Counted from the stretch's first letter, positions 17,108 to 26,298 are shown. The stretch: 54,881 nucleotides of DNA from Verrucomicrobiota bacterium (GCA_026398235.1 JAPLTE010000038.1:1-54881), one strand, 5' to 3'. Numbers and translations: made by a program. Notes: a model not told the origin generated them from the letters alone.

Positions 17108-17123
17108 TGGCACGGCTGCTGCT
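17108..17123 (+). promoter_or_regulatory. Sigma-54-type promoter of the second amt gene
   Basis: TGGCACGGCTGCTGCT has the -24 GG at 17109-17110 and -12 GC at 17121-17122 with the ten-base spacing, and TGGCAC matches the consensus fully. Transcription would start near 17134, about 72 bp before the ATG at 17206. The layout repeats that of the first amt promoter. Confidence 0.82.
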
Positions 17124-17205
17124 AAATGCGGCGATGAAGCTGCACCTGTTGCCCAAAGCGGCAGATGCAGCGGGAGTAACAAACTGAACCATCCATCCAC
17201 AAAAA

Positions 17206-18705
17206 ATGTATAAACTCAAAACCATCCTGGCGCGTATAGCGTGTGCCGGTGCAATCGCCGCATTGGTGGCCGGTTCCGCCGCCCGCTGTGTCGCTGAAGA
17301 AACCAAAACCGTACCCGTTCCCACGCTTGAACAACGTGTGGCCGGGCTTGAAGCCTACCTCACCAATAGCGATCCCACGACGCCGCTGAAAACCGCGAAG
17401 GACAAGGACGGCGCCCCGGCGATCCCGGAAGGCCTCACGACTGCTTCCGTGGGCACCTCCGGTCCCGGCCATAACGCCTGGATGATGATTTCCGCCGCGT
17501 TGGTGCTCTTCATGACCCTTCCGGGTCTGGCCCTCTTCTACGGCGGGCTCGTGCGCCGCAAGAACGTCCTCTCCGTGCTCGCCCAATGCCTGGGCATTAC
17601 GGGGCTTGTGACGATCCTCTGGTGGGCGATCGGTTACTCCCTCGTATTTGATGCGGGAACACCGTTCCTTGGCGGGTTGACCTTCAAATTCCTGAACGGC
17701 GTCGGCTCCGCTCCCAATACAAACTACTCCTACTGGGTATCGCACAACGTCTTCTCGATGTATCAAATGATGTTCGCCATCATCACCCCGGCGCTGATCA
17801 TCGGCGCCATCGCCGAGCGGATGCGCTTTGCGGCTGTGATGGCCTTCGTCACAGCCTGGATGTTCGTGGTCTATTTCCCGCTGGCCCACATGGTCTGGGG
17901 AGTGGACGGCTTCATGAACGGCGTCTGGAACGCCAAGGCCGGAATCAAGGCGATCGACTTCGCAGGCGGCACCGTGGTGCATATGTCCTCGGGCTGGAGC
18001 GCGTTGATTCTCTGCTTGATCCTCGGCAAACGCAAAGGGTTCGGCAAAGAGAACTTTGCTCCGCATAACCTCGTGCTCTGTATGGTCGGCACCGGCATGC
18101 TGTGGGTCGGCTGGTATGGGTTCAACGCCGGCAGCGCGGTTGCTGCTGACGGGGTGGCGGCCAATGCCTTCATGACCACCACGCTCGCCACGGCGATCGC
18201 CTGTGCCACCTGGGCGTTCGCGGAATACCTGGTGCGCGGCAAGGCCAGCGTGCTCGGCTTCTGCTCGGGTGCAGTCGCGGGTCTCGTGGTGATCACTCCG
18301 GCGACCGGGTTCGTCAATGCGACGGGAGCCGTGATCATCGGCGTCCTCGCGGGCATCATCCCGTTCTTCGCGGTCTTCAAGCTCAAGGCCTGGTTCGGAT
18401 ATGATGACGCGCTCGACACCTTCGGCGTGCATGCGGTGGGCGGAACCCTGGGCGCATTCATGACCGGCGTGCTCGCCGTGCACGAAGTCAACGCAAACCT
18501 CGCCACCAACCTCAAGGACGTGGTCGGACACACGCTCTGGATCGAACAACTCAAGGCCATGGGCCTGACCATCGCGCTCGCCGTTATCGGCACCACGGTG
18601 ATCGCCTACGCCATCAAGCTTGTCACCGCACTGCGGCCTACACCGGAAGTCGAGACCGTGGGTCTGGATCTCTCCGAACACGGCGAAGAGGGCTACATCC
18701 TTTAA
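17206..18705 (+). CDS. amt: Ammonium transporter (canonical twin-His)
   Basis: This 499-residue Amt protein closely resembles the preceding gene. It has a signal sequence (about 1-30), 11 transmembrane helices, the FYGGLVRRKNVLSVLAQC signature and both pore histidines: His259 in DFAGGTVVHMSSG and a second His in FGVHAVGGTLG. It sits upstream of the PII gene, which is the usual amtB-glnK pairing; PII blocks the channel when nitrogen is plentiful. It has a sigma-54-type promoter at 17108-17123. It should carry ammonium in by the standard mechanism, in contrast to the Glu-containing copy. Confidence 0.97.
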   Translation: MYKLKTILARIACAGAIAALVAGSAARCVAEETKTVPVPTLEQRVAGLEAYLTNSDPTTPLKTAKDKDGAPAIPEGLTTASVGTSGPGHNAWMMISAALVLFMTLPGLALFYGGLVRRKNVLSVLAQCLGITGLVTILWWAIGYSLVFDAGTPFLGGLTFKFLNGVGSAPNTNYSYWVSHNVFSMYQMMFAIITPALIIGAIAERMRFAAVMAFVTAWMFVVYFPLAHMVWGVDGFMNGVWNAKAGIKAIDFAGGTVVHMSSGWSALILCLILGKRKGFGKENFAPHNLVLCMVGTGMLWVGWYGFNAGSAVAADGVAANAFMTTTLATAIACATWAFAEYLVRGKASVLGFCSGAVAGLVVITPATGFVNATGAVIIGVLAGIIPFFAVFKLKAWFGYDDALDTFGVHAVGGTLGAFMTGVLAVHEVNANLATNLKDVVGHTLWIEQLKAMGLTIALAVIGTTVIAYAIKLVTALRPTPEVETVGLDLSEHGEEGYIL

Positions 18706-18731
18706 TCCATCTCAACCCAAGGGAAAACTGA

Positions 18732-19073
<342 letters not shown>

Positions 19074-19113
19074 CACAAAAAAAGGGGAGCCAGGAGCATT
19101 CCTGGCAGGGGTT

Positions 19114-19160
19114 TCCGGTCCGGTTGTCTAGTGGTTTGGGCAGCCGGACCGGATTTTTTT
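19114..19160 (+). terminator. Rho-independent terminator after the P-II gene
   Basis: TCCGGTCCGG (19114-19123) pairs with CCGGACCGGA (19144-19153), followed by seven T residues (19154-19160). A smaller seven-bp hairpin (19089-19106) lies just upstream. It separates the nitrogen operon from the convergent HtrA-like gene. Confidence 0.88.
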
Positions 19161-19243
19161 CTTTGCGCGATGCCCCCCGGAAATCAGAGAGCAGGCAAAG
19201 CCAGAAAACGGATCCGCAGATAGCGGGAATTGCGCAGAGGATC

Positions 19244-20293
19244 TTACCTCAAGCGCAGCGTAATATCGCCGTTGATCGCGGATGCCGTCGGGATGGCTTG
19301 GAGACCGGGAATGCGGTACTCGCACGTGGCGCGATCCGCAGGTTCGGTCTGGAAAGTCAGTTCCTTGTTGCTGCGCCAGACGATAACGGGGATGTTCTCC
19401 CCGGCGGTGAGGAAAAACGAGGCGTTCAATACGTCTTGGGGCGATTTGATGGGGATTTCGCCGATTTTTAAAAGGATGTCGCCCGGTAATAATCCCGCTT
19501 TGATCGCCGGAGCGTCCGGCTCGAGGCGTTCAACCTCCGCCGTGGAGCCGTTGGCGCAGTTTGTCGCCGCGCGCACGACCACGCCAAGCCAGCCGGGACG
19601 CACCGCGCCGTAGCGTTCATAGTCGCGATGCACCTTTTTCACCGCCTCCGCGGGGATGGCGAAACAGGCCGACCCGTTGTCGATGCTGCTGATCACCACC
19701 CCAAGCACTTCCCCCTGCATATTGAGCAGCGGCGCGCCGCCCTGGCCGCGCTGCACCGGGACGCTCGCACGAATGTGGGTGGTGGCAAAGTACCGGCCCA
19801 AATATTTAAGATCGAACCCGGAGATCATCCCGAAACTGGGAGTCAGCGGCATGTCCATCGGGTAGGCGACGGCGACCACCGGGGTGGCCACGGCGAGTTC
19901 CCCCGGTTTGGCAAGTGACAGAAACGGGGTGCCGCACGGGACGTTCTCCGCCTTGAGCATGGCGATGCCCGCGCGCGCATCGGCAATGAGCAGATGGGCG
20001 GTCGTCCGCACATTGTTGGGGGTGATTACGACAAAATCCCGGCTATCGCCTCCCACGGAATAGGAAGTAAGCAGGGTCCCGTTGGGATCGATAAAAAACC
20101 CGGTGCCGCAGAGTTGTCCGGTTTTGTCGGTGGCCTCGATTTTGACCACCGCCCCTTTGCACCGCTCAAACACCTCGCGGACTTCACTGGAAAGCGATTC
20201 CGCCACGGGACCGGCAAACACAGGAGACGCCACACTCAGCGCACCGCAAAAAGCGACCAGCGCAAGCAATTTAGAAGCTGAAAGGCGGCTCAT
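19244..20293 (-). CDS. Secreted HtrA-like pseudoprotease with PDZ domain
   Basis: This 349-residue protein has a signal peptide (residues 1-28, cleavage near VFA-GP), a trypsin-like domain and a PDZ domain (KAGLLPGDILLKIGEIPIKS). All three catalytic positions are changed: His is Ser79 (in LLTSYSV, for TNAHV), Asp is Gly109 (in AGIAMLK, for DLAVLK) and Ser is Gly185 (in GQGGAPLL, for GNSGGPLL). The fold should persist while proteolysis should not. It overlaps the candidate anti-sigma gene by 23 bp and follows an ECF sigma gene, so it may act as an envelope stress sensor or chaperone. It differs from the HtrA pair at 359-3226. Confidence 0.9.
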   Translation of the reverse strand: MSRLSASKLLALVAFCGALSVASPVFAGPVAESLSSEVREVFERCKGAVVKIEATDKTGQLCGTGFFIDPNGTLLTSYSVGGDSRDFVVITPNNVRTTAHLLIADARAGIAMLKAENVPCGTPFLSLAKPGELAVATPVVAVAYPMDMPLTPSFGMISGFDLKYLGRYFATTHIRASVPVQRGQGGAPLLNMQGEVLGVVISSIDNGSACFAIPAEAVKKVHRDYERYGAVRPGWLGVVVRAATNCANGSTAEVERLEPDAPAIKAGLLPGDILLKIGEIPIKSPQDVLNASFFLTAGENIPVIVWRSNKELTFQTEPADRATCEYRIPGLQAIPTASAINGDITLRLR

Positions 20294-20789
20294 AACTGAC
20301 CGGGCGCGTGTCGAGGATATAGCGGGGATGCTGCCCGCTCGCCACAGGCGCGACCGAGGCGTCCAGCATGCCGTCTGGAATCCGGATTTGCGGAGAAAGG
20401 GCGGCGTTGATGGTGCGCGCCCGTGGAGCAGAAGCCACCTGCATTGCGGGTTTGATGACGGGGGTGTTCCGGGTGGCATTGGCGGCCAGGATCTCCGCAG
20501 AAGCGCCTACGCTGCTGCCGGGATGCTGGAGCATATTGAACGTCAACGCCCCGGCCACGCACAGAACGGCAAAGCTGGCGCTCGCATAAGAAAACCGGGC
20601 GAGGGTGATATTGGGGTTCCAGAGCGTTGCCAGGCGATCCAGGGCGATGCGCCAAGCCGGGCGCCGGAGCAACTCCATGCGCTGGCGGGTTTGGAACTCG
20701 TGCAGAAAATCGTCGAAATAGCCGGGAGGCGGCTGCTCAAAGCGTTTGAGTCGCAAAAGGGTGGAAAGAGTCTGGTCGTCGAGGGGCAT
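20271..20789 (-). CDS. Single-pass membrane protein, candidate anti-sigma factor
   Basis: The 172-residue protein has a cytoplasmic N terminus (MPLDDQTLSTLLRLKRFEQP), one transmembrane segment (about residues 68-88, YASASFAVLCVAGALTFNML) and an Ala/Pro-rich periplasmic tail. It follows the ECF sigma gene by four bases and overlaps the HtrA-like gene by 23 bp, which is the standard position for an anti-sigma factor. No zinc-finger HxxxCxxC motif was found, so it would be a non-zinc type. The function rests on context, not on sequence. Confidence 0.72.
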   Translation of the reverse strand: MPLDDQTLSTLLRLKRFEQPPPGYFDDFLHEFQTRQRMELLRRPAWRIALDRLATLWNPNITLARFSYASASFAVLCVAGALTFNMLQHPGSSVGASAEILAANATRNTPVIKPAMQVASAPRARTINAALSPQIRIPDGMLDASVAPVASGQHPRYILDTRPVSYEPPFSF

Positions 20790-20793
20790 AGGA

Positions 20794-21378
20794 TTAATGG
20801 AATTCCTCCAGATAATTTTGCAACTGCCGGTGAGCGTAAAAAAGCCGCGAACGCACGGTCCCTTCCGAAATCCCAAGGATTTTGGCGATCTCGGCATGGG
20901 GCATCCCTTGAATGTCAAACATGGTAACCACGGCTCTATGGTCGTAAGACAGTTTCATCATCGCCTCGTTCAATCTGATTTGCAGTTCGCTCAGATCGGC
21001 TTCCCGCACCGGGTTGGTGGGGGAGGTCAGCTCGATGAAATCTTTGTCTTTCTCCACCCCGGCGTCCATGTCGTCCAGGCTCAACGTGAAGCGGCGACCC
21101 CGTTTTTTGAGGAAGTTGATCGTCATATTGACAGCGATCGAATGAATCCAGGTGTAAAATGCGGAGTTGCCCCGGAACCCCCCGATGGAACGGTAAGCCT
21201 TTGCGAAGACATCCTGGAGCAAATCGTTCGTGTCCTCGTGGTTGGAGGTCATGTTATAGACCAATCCGTAGAGGCGCGGGGAATATTTGACCACGAGTAC
21301 GTCGAAAGCCGCCGGATCGCCCCCTTGCGTGCGGGCGACCAGCCGGGCGTCGTCATTCGGCGCAGGTTCGTCGGTCAT
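20794..21378 (-). CDS. ECF-type RNA polymerase sigma factor
   Basis: This 194-residue sigma-70 family protein has region 2 (FDVLVVKYSPRLYGLVYNM, then DLLQDVFAKAYRSIGGFRG, the DxxQ-VF motif) and region 4 with its helix-turn-helix (HAEIAKILGISEGTVRSRLF). No region 1 or 3 is present, which is typical of ECF types. Region 2.4 includes FYTWIHSIAVNM. The Met at 21378 is the first that gives a normal N terminus (MTDEPAPNDDARLVART). It is followed by a candidate anti-sigma and an HtrA-like gene, an arrangement like rpoE-rseA-degQ. Confidence 0.94.
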   Translation of the reverse strand: MTDEPAPNDDARLVARTQGGDPAAFDVLVVKYSPRLYGLVYNMTSNHEDTNDLLQDVFAKAYRSIGGFRGNSAFYTWIHSIAVNMTINFLKKRGRRFTLSLDDMDAGVEKDKDFIELTSPTNPVREADLSELQIRLNEAMMKLSYDHRAVVTMFDIQGMPHAEIAKILGISEGTVRSRLFYAHRQLQNYLEEFH

Positions 21379-21430
21379 CACGGGATTGCCTATCAGTTTT
21401 CCCGGCAATCCGGCAATAACATTGCCGAAG

Positions 21431-22120
21431 TTAATCGTTGCGGCGGTTTCCAAGGGAGAGGAAGTAGAGGAGCCAGCCCAGCGAAGAGACGAACGCGGCG
21501 AGGTAAGTGAGTGCCGCCGCATTGAGCACCCGATCGACCCCCAGCGCTTCCGCGCCCGGTTGGACGATCCCCATTTGGCCCAGGATGATTTTTGCCCGGC
21601 GCGAGGCGTCAAACTCCACCGGCAGGGTGATCAATTGAAAAACCGTCAGCACGCCGTAGCAGAGCGCGGCGAGGTTGATGGCCAACTGGCCCGGAATGAG
21701 ATGAAAGAAAAAGCCGCCGAACATGATGATGGGCAGCAATTGCGAGGTAAACTGCGTCACCGGCACCACCGCCATGCGGGCCTGCAACGGGGCGTACGCC
21801 CGGGCGTGCTGGATGGCGTGGCCCGTCTCGTGGGCCGCAATCCCCGCCGCCGCCACCGAAGGGGTGCGGTACACCTCGCTCGAAAGACAGAGCCGTTTCG
21901 TGGTCGGGTCGTAATGATCCCCCAGCAAGCCGTTGATCTCGGCCACCTCCACATCGTGAATCCCGGCGGCAGCCAGGATATTCTGGGCCACTTCGGCCCC
22001 GGTCATGTCCGTGGAAATCCGCACCTGCGAATATTTGGTGAACGCGCTTTTGACCCGAAACTGGGCCCAAAGCCCGAGCACGAGGGCAACGACAATCAAG
22101 GCAATGGAAATGGTGAACAT
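21431..22120 (-). CDS. Membrane zinc metallopeptidase (YugP family)
   Basis: This 229-residue membrane protein has the HETGH zinc motif (IAAHETGHAIQHA) at about residues 97-101 and a VEFDAS-type segment that supplies the third ligand (typical of DUF2268/YugP: VEFDASRRA). Four or five hydrophobic segments flank it. Members are predicted inner-membrane proteases. It ends 53 bp before the sigma factor on the same strand, so it may belong to the envelope-stress operon. Substrates are unknown. Confidence 0.88.
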   Translation of the reverse strand: MFTISIALIVVALVLGLWAQFRVKSAFTKYSQVRISTDMTGAEVAQNILAAAGIHDVEVAEINGLLGDHYDPTTKRLCLSSEVYRTPSVAAAGIAAHETGHAIQHARAYAPLQARMAVVPVTQFTSQLLPIIMFGGFFFHLIPGQLAINLAALCYGVLTVFQLITLPVEFDASRRAKIILGQMGIVQPGAEALGVDRVLNAAALTYLAAFVSSLGWLLYFLSLGNRRND

Positions 22121-22312
22121 GATGTAAAATACAATAAATCGCAGAATAAGACAGCACGGAGCGGGGGATGTTCAAAAAAAGAAGTTGGGGGATGCACCAC
22201 AGAGAACGCGAAGAGAGGGAAGAAAACGGCTCTGCGAAGCGACGATGAGCTTAAAATGGACCGCCGACCGGCTCAAGATGGGCACATGGACCTATCTGAG
22301 CCTCCTCCTCCA

Positions 22313-22446
22313 CAAAAATCCCCCCAAAAATGAATGAGAGCTGTAAATATAAAGGACTGACCCCTTCCCTCCTTCCTCTCAAAAATCCCCCCAAAAATGA
22401 ATGAGAGCTGTAAATATAAAGGACTGACCCCTTCCCTCCTTCCTCT
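22313..22446. repeat. Perfect 67-bp tandem duplication
   Basis: Bases 22313-22379 and 22380-22446 are identical over all 67 positions. Each unit begins CAAAAATCCCCCCAAAAATG and ends in CTTCCCTCCTTCCTCT, with a GGACTGACCCC core. The duplication sits in a ~670-bp intergenic region without a gene, next to palindromes at 22517-22561. A recent slip or unequal-recombination event is the simplest explanation. Confidence 0.9.
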
Positions 22447-22516
22447 ACCTTCCTCCTTCCTTGACCTTCCTTGCTTTTCCCCCACCCCTCCGGGGCGAAT
22501 GCACCTGCGCCAAGTT

Positions 22517-22561
22517 CCGGTGGCTTGCGCCACCGGCTCATTTCCGCAGGCCCTCCGGGCC
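22517..22561. repeat. Palindromic repeat cluster in a large intergenic region
   Basis: CCGGTGGC (22517-22524) pairs with GCCACCGG (22529-22536), and GGCCC-TCC-GGGCC (22549-22561) follows. A CCACCCCTCCGGGGCG palindrome precedes them. The style resembles the hairpins at 80-209. The interval 22121-22795 contains no supported gene. Confidence 0.55.
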
Positions 22562-22795
22562 TCAAACGAAGCGGTCCCTTTGCCCCGCGCCTTCCGCTGC
22601 AACCTTGACCTGGAGGGCTAAAAGCGATTGACTCGCCCGCACGCTCTCTCCGAACAACAGAGTCGTTACGACATCGATTTCCAACGGGCGAAGTAAATCC
22701 CGAAGGTGAATTTCTGGTAAGCGGCAAGCAGGCAGGTATCCGGCGCGTGGTGCGGGTTGCGCTTTGGCGCGGGATCATGGATACTCCCTTTTTCT

Positions 22796-24406
22796 ATGGC
22801 GTGGCTGCTTGATGGCGGGGTGATCCTCGCATACTTCATTCTCGTGATCGGCATCGGCCTGTACAAGGGTCGGGGCGACAAAACAATGGAAGGGTTTGCC
22901 GTCGGGAACCGGAGCATCCCGTGGTGGGCGGTGCTTGCGTCGATCCTTGCCGCGGAGATCAGCGCCGCGACTTTCCTTGGCGCACCCAATGAAGGGTATG
23001 CCCTGCGCAATTACACCTACGCGCAACTCGCGATCGGCACGGTGCTGGCGCGGGTTATCGTCGCCTTTATTTTCATCAAACCGTATTACGATTACCGCGT
23101 GGTCTCGATTTACGAGTTTCTGCGGGTCCGCTTCGGCGAACGCACCAAGAACGGGGCGTCCGCGGTGTTTTTGGTCACGCGGGCGCTGGCGAGCGGCACC
23201 CGGTTGTATGTGGCGGCGGTCGTGTTGGTGCTTGGCTACGAGATGGTCAGCGGCGTGGCGCTTTCCCCGTTGCAACAGGTCGGGATTTATATTGGCTCTC
23301 TCATTTTCCTGACCGGCGCCACCGCGATCTACACCGCGCTCGGCGGCATCAAGGCGGTGGTTTGGACGGACGTGATCCAGGCGAGCGTCATGTTCGGTTC
23401 GCTCGGGTTCGCCGTCTGGTCGCTGCTGCACACGATTCCGGGCGGCTGGGCCGGAGCAATGGGGGCGCTGCACGGCCCCAAAGACATGGCCTTTCTCGAT
23501 TACGGCACGCAACCCGGCGCGTCCTTCCTTGGCAATGTCCGCGCGGTGCTGGGAACGGAATACACGATCTGGGCGGCGATTTTCGGTTCCACCTTTTTGA
23601 CGATGGCCACACACGGCACCGACCAGGACATGGTGCAGCGGATGCTGACGGCTAAGAACGCCACCAAGAGCCGTTTGGCGCTGATCCTTTCGGGCTTGGC
23701 CGATCTGCCCATTGTCCTGTGTTTTCTAACGATTGGCATCCTGCTCTGGGCGCATTATCAGGAACCCGGTAAACCGCATCCGTTCGCATTTTATATTTTG
23801 CACGAAATGCCGTCGGGCGTGCGCGGTCTCATGATCGCCGGGGTTTTCGCGACGGCGATGGGGTCGCTTTCCACGGCGTTGAACGCGCTGGCCACCAGCT
23901 TCACCGAAGACTGGTATATGCCTTACATCCACCCGGAGGCAACCCCCCGGCATGTGGTCGCCGCAGCCCGCAAAAGCACGGTGGCGTTTTCGTTGATTTT
24001 GGTGGTGATCGGCTCGGCCACGGCTTACGCAGCCATCGTGCTGCATTCGCGGGTGATCCCGATTGTGCTCGGGATTTTCGGCTACACCTACGGCTCGCTC
24101 CTGGGAGTTTTTCTGGTGGGGATGCTCACCAAAACGCGCGGCAGCGAGCGAGGCAATCTCCTTGCGATGGCGTGCGGATTCGTCGCCGTGGCGCTCCTGA
24201 GCGGGCTTCACAACGATCTCTGGCAACTGCTCCACCCGGCGACACAACACGCCGTGCTTTGGCAACCGGCCTGGCTGCCCACCATCGAGTTCCCCTGGCG
24301 GATCACTGCCGGCACGTTAGTTACGGCAGCGATCGCCCTCTGCTTCCGGACGCCGCCCGAGCGGGTGCGGGCCGTGCTCGATCACCTCGCGAAACGTCAG
24401 AGCTAA
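22796..24406 (+). CDS. Sodium:solute symporter (SSS family)
   Basis: This 536-residue membrane protein belongs to the SSS/SLC5 family, with about 13 hydrophobic segments. MEGFAVGNRSIPWWAVLASILAAE and ALGGIKAVVWTDVIQASVM are typical. The Met at 22796 (MAWLLDGGVILAYF) is the first giving a clean transmembrane helix; an upstream TTG start is less likely. No substrate-defining feature was identified, but sugars and organic acids are common. The gene stands alone, facing the radC cluster convergently. Confidence 0.92.
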   Translation: MAWLLDGGVILAYFILVIGIGLYKGRGDKTMEGFAVGNRSIPWWAVLASILAAEISAATFLGAPNEGYALRNYTYAQLAIGTVLARVIVAFIFIKPYYDYRVVSIYEFLRVRFGERTKNGASAVFLVTRALASGTRLYVAAVVLVLGYEMVSGVALSPLQQVGIYIGSLIFLTGATAIYTALGGIKAVVWTDVIQASVMFGSLGFAVWSLLHTIPGGWAGAMGALHGPKDMAFLDYGTQPGASFLGNVRAVLGTEYTIWAAIFGSTFLTMATHGTDQDMVQRMLTAKNATKSRLALILSGLADLPIVLCFLTIGILLWAHYQEPGKPHPFAFYILHEMPSGVRGLMIAGVFATAMGSLSTALNALATSFTEDWYMPYIHPEATPRHVVAAARKSTVAFSLILVVIGSATAYAAIVLHSRVIPIVLGIFGYTYGSLLGVFLVGMLTKTRGSERGNLLAMACGFVAVALLSGLHNDLWQLLHPATQHAVLWQPAWLPTIEFPWRITAGTLVTAAIALCFRTPPERVRAVLDHLAKRQS

Positions 24407-24436
24407 GGTTTCGCTCTTGCCAGCGCGCAAGAGAAG

Positions 24437-24458
24437 GGACAACGGCAGCGTTGCCTTT
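24437..24458 (+). terminator. Candidate terminator between symporter and radC
   Basis: GG-CAACG (24437-24444) can pair with CGTTG-CC (24449-24455) around a GCAG loop, followed by TTTTCT. A seven-bp hairpin at 24414-24433 lies just upstream. It ends the symporter transcript before the convergent radC stop at 24460. Confidence 0.5.
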
Positions 24459-24459
24459 T

Positions 24460-25155
24460 CTACAGCAAGCCGAGTTGCTTAAAGCTCACGTAACCCGGCC
24501 CGCCGTTGCAGCCCGGCGCGCCGATGATCACGTGATCGAGCAGCGAAATCTGAAGCAACTCCGCCGCTTCCTTGAGCCGCCGGGTCAAGCGGCGGTCGGC
24601 CTCGCTGGGAGTGGGATCGCCCGAGGGGTGGTTGTGCGCCACGATCACCGCGAAGGCCGAATAGATCAGCGCCGGACGGAAAATCTCGCGCGGATGGGCG
24701 ATGCTCTCGTTCACCGACCCGAGAGAGATTTCCTCGATCCGCATGAGTTGGTATCGAGTATCCAATAACACCACGCGCAACGACTCCTGGTGCAGCGCCC
24801 GCATCTCCGGGCCGAGCAATTCGTAAACGAGATCCGGCTGGTCAATTTTGACGCGCGTGAAAGTTTCGCGTGCCAGGCGCGCGCCGAGCCCAAAAGCCGC
24901 GGCAAGTTGCACCGCCTTGGCCGGGCCGATTCCCTTGATGCCGCTCAACTCCTTTACCGAACACCGCGCCAGCGCCCCAAGCGAGCCATAGCGGGCGAGC
25001 AGTTGCCGGGCGACCTCCACCGCGTTCGCCCCCTGAACGCCGGTGCGCAGTAAAATGGCGATCAACTCGCTATCGCTCAACGCATCCGCGCCGCGTGTGG
25101 CGAGCTTTTCGCGAGGCCGGTCCTCGGGAGGGAGTTCGTGGATTGTGAGGGACAT
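24460..25155 (-). CDS. radC: RadC-family JAB/MPN protein
   Basis: This 231-residue protein has an N-terminal helix-hairpin-helix region (LSGIKGIGPAKAVQLAAAFG) and a C-terminal JAB domain with VIVAHNHPSGDPTPSEAD, the metalloprotease-like metal site. The name RadC is historical; a role in DNA repair is not established. It ends a minus-strand run that begins at the L,D-transpeptidase gene. Confidence 0.94.
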   Translation of the reverse strand: MSLTIHELPPEDRPREKLATRGADALSDSELIAILLRTGVQGANAVEVARQLLARYGSLGALARCSVKELSGIKGIGPAKAVQLAAAFGLGARLARETFTRVKIDQPDLVYELLGPEMRALHQESLRVVLLDTRYQLMRIEEISLGSVNESIAHPREIFRPALIYSAFAVIVAHNHPSGDPTPSEADRRLTRRLKEAAELLQISLLDHVIIGAPGCNGGPGYVSFKQLGLL

Positions 25156-25209
25156 GGGGACCTTCTTGAGGTTCTCCGATCACATCCAAGCAGGCAAGCC
25201 GAAACGGGA

Positions 25210-26298
25210 CTAACGATCCGCCTCAAAATCCACCCAGTTCACCAGCGGCAACAGCACGGGCTGCGCGTCGTGGTGCCAGGTGAGCGGCGGGAATTGCATC
25301 TCGCCGATGGGGCAGATACGGGAAGCGCCGGTCAACGCGAGTTTCTCGGCATTTTCGGCGGTGGCGGGGAAAATCCCGACCGTGCTCAGGTGCTTGTAGA
25401 CCCGGCGCACCGCCACAGGCAGGCCATCGGCAGGGATCGGCTTCACATAGACCACGCGGTTCAGGCAGGAGGGCATGAACTGAGGCTCAGGATCGAATAA
25501 TACCGTCCAGGAGGTCGAATCCGGGCTCTCCCAGAGTGCCGGTTTTTCCCCTTCGGCGCACATGGAAGCGCGGAAGGCAAAATCTTTGCGCAACGCGGAG
25601 ATTTCTGTCTGTTCGGCGAGCGAGACCGGCCCGCGCGGATTCACTTTTTCAAACTCGGCCATCGCCGAAGCCAGGCGTTCCGCATATTGGCGGGCGATTT
25701 TCGGCTCGACGTAGAACAGGTGAGGGGAGAGGCACCCTTGCTGGTTATAGAGCGAAGCGGATTTGGCGGCGTCGGCCACGGAGCAAAACTCCGGGTCATC
25801 GAATACCACTCCGAAACTGAGCCGGTGAGCATGCGGGATGAACCGTTGGTCGGCGCGCACCCGTTTGCGGAAATGCTCCACGGTTTCGTCGCGCCCGAAC
25901 ACGATGACGGCGTCGGCCTGGTCGAGCCAATCGCCGCGCAGTTCCTCGGCGATGATGATCCGGCGCGCCAACTCGTAGGGTAAATGTTCCTGGAAGGCCG
26001 CGACTTCGGGCAGTCCGCTGCTGGGGATTTTGACCCAGTTGAATGCCCCGATCAACAGCCCGCGGATGAGGCTTTGGATGCCGGCATGCGGCGTGTTGCC
26101 GCTGACGATGTGCAGGATCATGCACGGGCCGAGGGCACGGGCGTGATGGGCTCCATAAGGCAAAAAGCGGTCGAACGCCTCTTCGTGACCGAGTTCGGCT
26201 CGGATGAGTGCCATTAAATCATCGGCGGTGACGGTTCCCATCCAAGGAAAATGACTGGCCGCTTCGGCCAAATGCGTTGCGATCAAAAAAGGGTGCAC
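25210..26298 (-). CDS. LuxC-like acyl-CoA reductase (aldehyde dehydrogenase family)
   Basis: The 362-residue protein matches the LuxC-like acyl-CoA reductase family. NQQGCLSPHLF carries the candidate catalytic Cys, and the N-terminal nucleotide-binding fold includes MILHIVSGNTPHAGIQSL. The family reduces acyl-CoA or acyl-protein thioesters to aldehydes with NADPH. No luxD or luxE is nearby; the neighbours are radC and a methyltransferase, so the substrate is unknown. It starts three bases after the methyltransferase stop, so the two are probably co-translated. Confidence 0.85.
   Translation of the reverse strand: MHPFLIATHLAEAASHFPWMGTVTADDLMALIRAELGHEEAFDRFLPYGAHHARALGPCMILHIVSGNTPHAGIQSLIRGLLIGAFNWVKIPSSGLPEVAAFQEHLPYELARRIIIAEELRGDWLDQADAVIVFGRDETVEHFRKRVRADQRFIPHAHRLSFGVVFDDPEFCSVADAAKSASLYNQQGCLSPHLFYVEPKIARQYAERLASAMAEFEKVNPRGPVSLAEQTEISALRKDFAFRASMCAEGEKPALWESPDSTSWTVLFDPEPQFMPSCLNRVVYVKPIPADGLPVAVRRVYKHLSTVGIFPATAENAEKLALTGASRICPIGEMQFPPLTWHHDAQPVLLPLVNWVDFEADR

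Noticed and set aside
19114-19153. GTCTAGTGGTT segment resembling the D arm of tRNA-Glu inside the terminator loop
   Set aside because: No anticodon arm, T arm or CCA-compatible acceptor stem follows; the stem and T tract explain the sequence as a terminator.
22313-22446. Possible CRISPR array
   Set aside because: Only two copies, directly adjacent, with no spacers and no cas genes.
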